Positions 14,411 through 18,963 of a DNA stretch of 18,963 nucleotides are shown in pieces (position 1 is the first letter of the stretch; each line of letters begins with the position of its first letter). Made by a program: the position numbers and the translations under genes. Origin of the DNA: Actinomycetes bacterium (GTDB taxonomy: Bacteria; Actinomycetota; Actinomycetes; Mycobacteriales; Mycobacteriaceae); contig JAEZIA010000335.1 of the NCBI GenBank assembly GCA_023416315.1, forward strand, positions 1 through 18,963. Reading direction: 5' to 3'. Below the pieces are notes generated by a model, which worked only from the letters and a program-made list of their open reading frames with translations, did not search any database and was not told the DNA's origin.

Positions 14411-14764
14411 ATGGCTGAAGCGGTCGATCCGTCGGTTCCACCGACCGGCTCCGGGTGCGTGGAATGCGATGCCGCCGGCGGGTGGTGGGTGCACCTTCGG
14501 CGCTGCGCTGCCTGTGGGCACATCGGCTGCTGCGACGATTCGCTGATGCGGCACGCTGCCGCGCACTGGCGGGAAAGCGGTCATCCGATCATCCGGTCGT
14601 TCGAGCCGGGTGAGGACTGGTTCTGGGATTACCAGACCGACCAGTATTACGACGGGCCGGACCTGGCGCCGCCGGAGAGCCGGCCCGTCGAGGAGACCAC
14701 GCCCGGCCCGCGTGGCCGGGTGCCCACCGACTGGGCGGAGATCCTGCGCAACCGGGCCGACTGA
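14411..14764 (+). CDS. UBP-type zinc finger domain protein
   Basis: A small cytosolic protein of 117 residues. Residues 16-60 form a UBP-type zinc finger: Cys16-x2-Cys19, Cys32-x2-Cys35, then His37, Cys40 and His48-x3-His52, with GHIGCCDDSLMRHAAAHWRESGHPIIRSF matching the family's usual core. In eukaryotes this fold binds the C-terminus of ubiquitin. Actinobacteria have no ubiquitin, so the partner is unknown; a protein C-terminal tail would be the natural ligand class. The C-terminal half (DWFWDYQTDQYYDG...PTDWAEILRNR) is acidic and aromatic with no domain I recognise. The start is fixed by the ATG 7 nt after a TAAGCT box. Its last 118 bp overlap a convergent hypothetical gene. Confidence 0.85.
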   Translation: MAEAVDPSVPPTGSGCVECDAAGGWWVHLRRCAACGHIGCCDDSLMRHAAAHWRESGHPIIRSFEPGEDWFWDYQTDQYYDGPDLAPPESRPVEETTPGPRGRVPTDWAEILRNRAD

Positions 14765-15117
14765 GTGAGAGCCTCGGCGCCGCCGCGCCGGCGCACGCAG
14801 ACCGTCGCGTAGACGTCGTCGCGGGACGACACCGCGACGTCGTCGACCACGACCCGTTTCTTGCGCAGCACCGAACGGCTACACGCGACGAACGGGACGG
14901 GGGTGGCGCCGTCGTCGGCGCAGATCTGCACCGAGTCGGCGAAGCGGGTGCCGACCTCTCCCGGCTCGAAGTGCACCGTGTAGCGCAGGGTGACCAGCCA
15001 CGTGCCGTCGGGACGCTGCTCGCCGTGGACGATCAGGGAGTCGTCGCCGATCCGCGCCATGGGTAAATAGTGCTCCGTCCGCGCGGCCCAGGCGGGGAGG
15101 CCACGCCGAGTGATCAC
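14647..15117 (-). CDS. Hypothetical protein, coupled to the SnoaL-like gene
   Basis: A 156-residue protein that I do not recognise. It has no signal peptide or membrane segment. Its middle (about residues 25-110) alternates short hydrophobic and charged runs, such as TWLVTLRYTVHF and VYATVCVRRR, which suggests a beta-rich fold. The GTG at 15117 overlaps the upstream SnoaL-like stop in GTGA, favouring a real coupled gene; an ATG at 15060 (MARIGDDSL) is an alternative start. The final 39 residues are read antisense to the zinc-finger gene and are low-complexity (RPRGPGVVSSTGRLSGGARSG), so the natural end may be functionally loose. There is moderate doubt whether it is expressed. Confidence 0.58.
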   Translation of the reverse strand: MITRRGLPAWAARTEHYLPMARIGDDSLIVHGEQRPDGTWLVTLRYTVHFEPGEVGTRFADSVQICADDGATPVPFVACSRSVLRKKRVVVDDVAVSSRDDVYATVCVRRRGGAEALTQSARLRRISAQSVGTRPRGPGVVSSTGRLSGGARSGPS

Positions 15118-15506
15118 GCCAATCCGGCGGCGCCCATTTCCTTTTCAAATTCCACGCTCATCCGTTCGGCGAACGCGGTGACGGCCCGCAGTGGTCGCAA
15201 CATCACGGTGAACTCGTCGATGAGCCCGTCTTCGCGGGTATGCAGGAAGTCGCAGCCATTGATCTCGAGGTCGCCGACTTTCGCCGTGAACACCAGCGCG
15301 TGATCGGCCTGCCCCGCACCGCCGATCTCCTTGATGTAGGTCAGATCGGCGAAGACCCGCGAGACCGCCCGCAGGATCACGCCGATCTGGTCGCGGCCCC
15401 GGTATGGCTTGTGCGCGATCGGGCTGCGGAAGACCACGTCCTCGGCGCACAGGGCGGGCAGGGCATCGAAATCACCGGCTTCGACGGCGGCGCGGAACGC
15501 ATGCAT
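15114..15506 (-). CDS. SnoaL/NTF2-like nuclear transport factor 2 family protein
   Basis: A 130-residue cone-shaped alpha+beta protein of the SnoaL/NTF2-like superfamily. The pattern is clear: MHAFRAAVEAGDFDALPALCAEDVVFRSPI at the start, YRGRDQIGVILRAVSRVF, then beta strands ending DGLIDEFTVMLRPL, the typical R-P-L end of this family. Members include small isomerases, cyclases, dehydratases and ligand-binding proteins, so no reaction can be given. The frame is open upstream, but the ATG at 15506 fits the family's N-terminus. A CATGCT hexamer 6 nt before it could act as a weak -10 box. It is divergent from the CDF transporter, 32 bp apart, and coupled to the downstream hypothetical gene. Confidence 0.83.
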   Translation of the reverse strand: MHAFRAAVEAGDFDALPALCAEDVVFRSPIAHKPYRGRDQIGVILRAVSRVFADLTYIKEIGGAGQADHALVFTAKVGDLEINGCDFLHTREDGLIDEFTVMLRPLRAVTAFAERMSVEFEKEMGAAGLA

Positions 15507-15538
15507 GTCGCCAGCATGCCACGGGTACCCCAGCGCAG

Positions 15539-16483
15539 ATGACGGCACCGACGGAGAGCAACAAGACCGTGGCGATCGCGTTCGGCTCGAACCTGGTCGT
15601 CGCGGTCGCCAAGACACTCGCGGGCGCGCTGTCCGGGTCGGCGTCGATGGCCGCCGAGGCCGCGCACTCCTGGGCGGACACCGGCAACCAGGCGTTCCTG
15701 ATGATCGCGAACCGTCGCAGCAGCCGGGTCGCGGACCGCAGACATCCGCTGGGCTACGGCCGGGAGGCCTACGTGTGGTCGCTGCTGGCCGCGGTGGGGT
15801 TGTTCGTCGTCGGGGGCACGGTGTCGGTCTGGCGCGGGGTCAACGAACTGCTCGACGACCGCCCTGCCGACGAGCATTACCTGGTGGCCTATGTGGTGCT
15901 GGGCATCGCGCTGGTGATGGAGGGGATCTCCTGGGCGCAGGCGGTGCGCCAGCTGCGCGCCGGTGCGCAGGCGATGGATCGCGAGGTGCTCGAGTACGCG
16001 ATGCAGACGTCGGACCCCACGGTGCGGGCGGTGTTCGCCGAGGACAGTGCCGCACTGATCGGAATCGTGGTGGCCTTCGCGGGCATCGGGCTGCACGAGC
16101 TGACCGGGGTCGCGGCCTGGGATGCGGCCGGGTCGATTGTGGTGGGGTTGCTGCTCGGCGTGGTCGCGGTACTGCTGATCGACCGCAACCGCCGGTTCCT
16201 GACCGGGGAGCCCGGCACGCCGAAGTTGCGCGACGCGGTCGTGGCGGCGATCGAGGCGCTCGACGAAGTGGCATCGGTCCGCTTTGTCCGACTCGAATTC
16301 GTCGGTCCGCGACAGCTTTTCGTGGTCGCCAGCGTCGACCTGGTGGGTGATCAGATCGAATCGCGGATCGCGCACACGCTGCGCGACCTGGAACGCAGGC
16401 TCGAAGCCGATCCGCACATCGTCGACGTGGTGCTGACGATCGCCGAGCCCGCCGAGTTGGACGACGCGGTCACGCGTCGATGA
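15539..16483 (+). CDS. Cation diffusion facilitator (CDF) family metal transporter
   Basis: An integral membrane transporter of 314 residues that exports divalent cations (probably Zn2+ or a related metal) in exchange for protons. TM2 carries the metal-site pair His43-x3-Asp47 (AAHSWAD) and TM5 carries Glu168-Asp169 (VFAEDSAALIG), in place of the usual His/Asp-x3-Asp pair; this EDSAAL version recalls the SLC30A9/ZnT9-like branch. HPLGYGREAYVWSLLAA (69-85) is a conserved loop. The last 90 residues form the cytoplasmic alpha-beta domain (RDAVVAAIEALDEVASV...VVASVDLV). The frame is open upstream, but the ATG at 15539 begins just before TM1. The 3' end overlaps the convergent TetR gene by 14 bp. 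The metal specificity is unknown. Confidence 0.88.
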   Translation: MTAPTESNKTVAIAFGSNLVVAVAKTLAGALSGSASMAAEAAHSWADTGNQAFLMIANRRSSRVADRRHPLGYGREAYVWSLLAAVGLFVVGGTVSVWRGVNELLDDRPADEHYLVAYVVLGIALVMEGISWAQAVRQLRAGAQAMDREVLEYAMQTSDPTVRAVFAEDSAALIGIVVAFAGIGLHELTGVAAWDAAGSIVVGLLLGVVAVLLIDRNRRFLTGEPGTPKLRDAVVAAIEALDEVASVRFVRLEFVGPRQLFVVASVDLVGDQIESRIAHTLRDLERRLEADPHIVDVVLTIAEPAELDDAVTRR

Positions 16484-17069
16484 TGCCCGCGCGCAACGAC
16501 TCGAGGGCGGTGCGGCACAGCCGTCCCAGTTCGGCCAACGATCTGTCCTCGCCGACCATCCACAGCTCCATCGCACCAAACACCGCCGCCGCGATGCACC
16601 GCGCGGTCACGATCACCCGCAGTCGCTCGTCGGTGGTCTGCGGTGAGGTGCTCTGCGAGAGCTGATCGACGATCGCGGCGGCGAACTCCGCCTCCACCTG
16701 ACGGGTGTGCCGCACGATGCGGCCCGGGTCGAGTTCCCGGGCGCGCAGGGCGGCGATCTGGGCGACCGCGTCGGGGTCATAGGGCGAGGCATCGATCGCC
16801 GACTGCACGGATTCGATGATCGACTCATCCGGCGAGCGAGCCTGCAGGGCGGCGCGGAACCACTCCAGCCCGGCGTCGTAGTCGGCGAACAGCAGGTCGT
16901 GCTTGGAGGTGAAGTGCCGATAGAACGTGCGCAGGGAGACGCCGGCGTCGGCGGCGATCTGCTCGGCGGAGGTGTCCTCGACGCCCTGCGCCAGGAAACG
17001 CACGAGCGCCGCGCGCCGCAGGGCCTCGCGCGTGCGCTCGCTGCGCGCAGTCTGAGCAGGGCGAACCAC
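16470..17069 (-). CDS. TetR/AcrR family transcriptional regulator
   Basis: A one-component regulator of 199 residues. The N-terminal DNA-binding domain has the helix-turn-helix at about 34-53 (TSAEQIAADAGVSLRTFYRHF), followed by SKHDLLFADYD, all standard for TetR. The C-terminal ligand-binding region (about 70-195) is poorly conserved, so the inducer is unknown; it contains an unusual ARCIAAAVFGAMELWM helix. The GTG at 17069 lies 6 nt after a TAGGTT box, giving a leaderless start. The gene is divergent from the DUF2834-type membrane protein, and the operator-like repeat between them overlaps the region upstream of its own -10 box, so self-repression plus control of that neighbour is the simplest model. 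Confidence 0.9.
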   Translation of the reverse strand: MVRPAQTARSERTREALRRAALVRFLAQGVEDTSAEQIAADAGVSLRTFYRHFTSKHDLLFADYDAGLEWFRAALQARSPDESIIESVQSAIDASPYDPDAVAQIAALRARELDPGRIVRHTRQVEAEFAAAIVDQLSQSTSPQTTDERLRVIVTARCIAAAVFGAMELWMVGEDRSLAELGRLCRTALESLRAGIIDA

Positions 17070-17075
17070 GTGGGT

Positions 17076-17081
17076 AACCTA
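17076..17081 (-). promoter_or_regulatory. -10 box TAGGTT for the tetR-type gene (leaderless start)
   Basis: Minus-strand TAGGTT followed by 6 nt and the GTG start at 17069. The expected -35 zone overlaps the TTGNCAA repeats, consistent with autoregulation. Confidence 0.45.
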
Positions 17082-17093
17082 CCGCATAAGGAA

Positions 17094-17109
17094 TTGGCAA
17101 AATTGACAA
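17094..17109. promoter_or_regulatory. Operator-like tandem TTGNCAA sites in the tetR intergenic region
   Basis: TTGGCAA (17094-17100) and TTGACAA (17103-17109) are each palindromic as TTGNCAA and are 9 bp apart centre to centre. They lie in the 74-bp gap between the divergent TetR and membrane-protein genes, covering a TTGACA -35-like box (17103-17108) for the plus-strand gene. A repressor bound here could control both genes. Confidence 0.4.
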
Positions 17110-17128
17110 AACAGCGACTGGACTTCAC

Positions 17129-17134
17129 TACGCT
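17129..17134 (+). promoter_or_regulatory. Possible -10 box TACGCT for the DUF2834-type gene
   Basis: TACGCT (TAnnnT) lies 9 nt before the ATG at 17144, giving an almost leaderless transcript. The TTGACA at 17103 is 20 bp away, longer than the usual 16-19 bp spacing, so that pairing is doubtful. Confidence 0.3.
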
Positions 17135-17143
17135 TACGAAGCC

Positions 17144-17632
17144 ATGACGCTCCTCGTTCATGCAGTACTGGCCGTCGTGGTGATCGGCTGGATCATCGGT
17201 TCCAATTCGGCCGTCTTCCGCAGGCCGGCCAACGGTCCCGCGGTCAGCGCACTGGAGATCCTCTACTACCTGATCGGCATCGCCTCGGTGGTGCTGGGCT
17301 GGTACTTCAACATCCAGTTCGTGCACCAGTACGCCGACGGCAGCGGCAACGTCTTCACCGGCGCCGGCAGCTGGTGGCAGTTCATCACCCTCGGCTACGA
17401 CAATCCGGCCGCGGCATCAGCCAGCCAGGACTACACGATCGGCAACGTGATCCTGCTGCCGTTGTTCACGATCATCGACGGGTACCGGCGCGGAATTCGG
17501 CGGCCGTGGCTGTTCTTCGTGTCGAGCCTGTTCACCAGCTTCGCGTTCGCCTGGGCGTTCTATCTCGCCACTGTCGAACGGCAGCGGCTGCACGAGAAGT
17601 CCGCTCAGAGGGTCGGCGCGAGCGTCGGGTAG
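17144..17632 (+). CDS. DUF2834-type small membrane protein
   Basis: A 162-residue integral membrane protein of unknown function with about four hydrophobic helices: near 4-20, 38-57, 98-113 and 121-143. The C-terminal half has the DUF2834 pattern: QDYTIGNVILLPLFTIIDGYRRGIRRPWLFFVSSLF followed by a helix ending in a charged tail (ATVERQRLHEK). The N-terminal half adds an extra TM pair and a Gly/Ser/Tyr loop (61-90). It is divergent from the TetR gene across an operator-like site and is probably its regulatory target. The 3' end overlaps the convergent oxidoreductase gene by 28 bp. Family assignment is by pattern, moderately sure. Confidence 0.78.
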   Translation: MTLLVHAVLAVVVIGWIIGSNSAVFRRPANGPAVSALEILYYLIGIASVVLGWYFNIQFVHQYADGSGNVFTGAGSWWQFITLGYDNPAAASASQDYTIGNVILLPLFTIIDGYRRGIRRPWLFFVSSLFTSFAFAWAFYLATVERQRLHEKSAQRVGASVG

Positions 17633-18696
17633 TCGATGTAACCGGCCGGGCCGGGTGAGTAGAAGGTGGCCACATCCGGCTCGGTCAGCTCGGCGCCGGC
17701 GCGGAGCCGCTCGATCAGATCGGGATTGGCCAGGTAGGCCCGGCCGACGGTGGCCGCGCTGATCACGCCCCAGTCGGCGAGGTTCTCCAACTCGCAGAAG
17801 CTGGTATCGACGTCGCGGCCGGTGTTGAGCACGAACGGACCCGCCCACAGCGCCCGGATGATCCCGAACTCGGCGGCGTCCGGGTTGATCAGCACGTGCA
17901 GGTACGCCAGCCCAAGGGGCGAGATCCGTTGCAGCAGTGCCTCGTAAGCCGAGACGGTGTCGACCTCGTTGACGTCGCCCGCCCCATTTCCCGGCGAGAT
18001 GCGCACGCCGACCCGGTCGGCTCCGATCTCGTCGGCGACCGCCTCGACGACCTCGGCAGCCAGCCGCGCGCGGTTCTCCGGCGATCCGCCATACCGGTCG
18101 CTGCGGTTGTTGGTCGCATCGGCCAGGAACTGGTGTAGCAGATAGCCATTCGCGGAATGGATTTCGACCCCGTCCATACCCGCGTCAATGGCACGACGGG
18201 CGGCGGCGCGGAATTGGCCGACCACACCGGCAATTTCGTCGGTCTCCAGCGCCCGCGGAACCGGCAGCGGCTTCTTACCAGCCGGGGTGTGCGCCGCCAT
18301 CTTCGCCGCGATCGGTGACGGCGCCACCGACTCGACTCCGCTGATGTCCGGGTGCCCCATCCGGCCGACGTGCCAGAGTTGGGTGAACATCAGCCCGTCC
18401 CGGGCGTGCACGGCGGCGGCGACCTCGGCCCATTTCTCCTGATGGCGGTCGGTGTAGATGCCCGGGGTGTTGACGTAGGCGCCATTGCCGACCTGCGATA
18501 CGGCGGTCGCCTCGGTGATGATCAGTCCCGCGGACGCCCGCTGCGCGTAATACTCGACCTGCAGGTCGCTCGGCGTGCCGTCCGACTCTGCGCGTGACCG
18601 CGTCAGCGGCGCCATGAACAGCCGATTCCGGGCGGTGTTCGCCCCGATGGTGATCGGCTGAAGCAGCGCTGCGTCGTCAGTCAGGGTGAATGTCAT
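17605..18696 (-). CDS. Old Yellow Enzyme family alkene reductase (FMN)
   Basis: A cytosolic FMN-dependent ene-reductase of 363 residues with a TIM barrel, which reduces activated C=C bonds (enones, some nitro compounds) with NAD(P)H. Family marks are FMAPLTRSRA with Thr32, EYYAQRASAGLIITEAT (48-64), FTQLWHVGRMGH with the flavin-contacting Gln106, and VEIHSANGYLLHQFL with the substrate-binding His180/Asn183 pair. NNRSDRYGGSPENRARL follows. Tyr185 after the His/Asn pair is the likely proton donor. The closest named types are NemA and xenobiotic reductases; the physiological substrate is unknown. The ATG at 18696 starts 50 bp after the 13E12-type gene on the same strand. No clear promoter box or ribosome site is visible at the start. 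Confidence 0.92.
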   Translation of the reverse strand: MTFTLTDDAALLQPITIGANTARNRLFMAPLTRSRAESDGTPSDLQVEYYAQRASAGLIITEATAVSQVGNGAYVNTPGIYTDRHQEKWAEVAAAVHARDGLMFTQLWHVGRMGHPDISGVESVAPSPIAAKMAAHTPAGKKPLPVPRALETDEIAGVVGQFRAAARRAIDAGMDGVEIHSANGYLLHQFLADATNNRSDRYGGSPENRARLAAEVVEAVADEIGADRVGVRISPGNGAGDVNEVDTVSAYEALLQRISPLGLAYLHVLINPDAAEFGIIRALWAGPFVLNTGRDVDTSFCELENLADWGVISAATVGRAYLANPDLIERLRAGAELTEPDVATFYSPGPAGYIDYPTLAPTL

Positions 18697-18746
18697 GCTT
18701 GGCTACAAGTCTCGGCGCACATCGATTCATTCCCCCGCCCTACGGG

Positions 18747-18963
18747 TCATCGTCGTTCGGGAGGAAACGTTCTCCGGTGGTGGTAGTCGTTGGTGCCGCC
18801 ACGCAGCATGGGGAGCCCGGGTGGGGGGATCCATTCGGTGGTGCCGTCGGGGAGTATGCGGGTGCTCCAGCCGCCGGTTTCGACGAGTTGGTTATCGGGT
18901 GGGCAGGCCAGGGTGAGGCCGTTGATGTCGGTGGTGCCGCCGTGTTTCCAATCCTTGGCCGCG
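18747..18963 (-). CDS. C-terminal end of a DUF222/HNH endonuclease-type (13E12 repeat family) protein, partial
   Basis: Only the last 71 residues are in the window; the gene continues past the right edge. The visible stretch has KDWKHGGTTDINGLTLACPP, VETGGWSTRILPDGTTEWIPPP and a final NDYHHRRTFPPERR. This matches the C-terminal part of actinobacterial DUF222 proteins with an HNH domain, known in mycobacteria as the REP13E12 family. The HNH-type His/Cys residues expected earlier are partly outside the window, so it cannot be judged whether the gene is intact. Such genes occur in multiple copies and are associated with mobile or recombining regions. Confidence 0.75.
   Translation of the reverse strand, partial: AAKDWKHGGTTDINGLTLACPPDNQLVETGGWSTRILPDGTTEWIPPPGLPMLRGGTNDYHHRRTFPPERR

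Noticed and set aside
17103..17134. TTGACA plus TACGCT as a full promoter for the DUF2834-type gene
   Set aside because: The spacer is 20 bp, outside the usual range, so I kept only the -10 box as a weak call and treat TTGACA mainly as part of the operator-like repeat.

Overview
The window looks like a chromosomal segment of a mycobacterium, probably a fast-growing Mycolicibacterium-type species, though the species cannot be named from the sequence. The reasons are high GC, a complete yrbE-mce operon, a dapC/far/SRPBCC neighbourhood like M. tuberculosis Rv0854-Rv0858c (recalled from memory, not searched), a 13E12-type HNH fragment, and many gene starts that look leaderless. It is almost fully coding. 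I found no tRNA, rRNA, CRISPR array or insertion sequence, and no gene-free stretch longer than about 205 bp.

Layout. 1-461 (-) is the 5' part of a secreted C39-like protein, divergent from dapC (520-1734, +; lysine/diaminopimelate synthesis). From 14206 down to 1708 there are thirteen consecutive minus-strand genes with no gap above 57 bp: yrbEA, yrbEB, mceA to mceF, two SRPBCC genes, an alpha-methylacyl-CoA racemase (far-like), a third SRPBCC gene and an F420-type LLM oxidoreductase. The eight mce genes overlap or are separated by at most 3 nt and have a good promoter (TTGACA, 17 bp, TAGCGT) just upstream. The downstream five are spaced by 14-57 bp. Three of them carry their own TAnnnT -10 box 6-7 nt before the start codon, so they may be transcribed separately, together with the mce genes, or both.

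14411-14764 (+) is a UBP-type zinc-finger protein divergent from mce. A small hypothetical gene and an SnoaL/NTF2-like gene (15117-14647 and 15506-15114, both -) follow, then a CDF metal transporter (15539-16483, +). A TetR regulator (17069-16470, -) is divergent from a DUF2834-type membrane protein (17144-17632, +), with an operator-like double TTGNCAA between them. An Old Yellow Enzyme (18696-17605, -) and the C-terminal end of a DUF222/HNH (13E12) protein (18963-18747, -) close the window.

How the genes may work together (inference): the YrbE/Mce proteins form an envelope lipid importer that borrows its ATPase (MceG) from elsewhere. The racemase epimerises 2-methylacyl-CoAs, as needed to degrade sterol side chains and branched fatty acids, and the three small START-like proteins could bind the hydrophobic substrate. 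This pairing of a transporter with a racemase and lipid-binding-fold proteins is the most interesting feature of the window.
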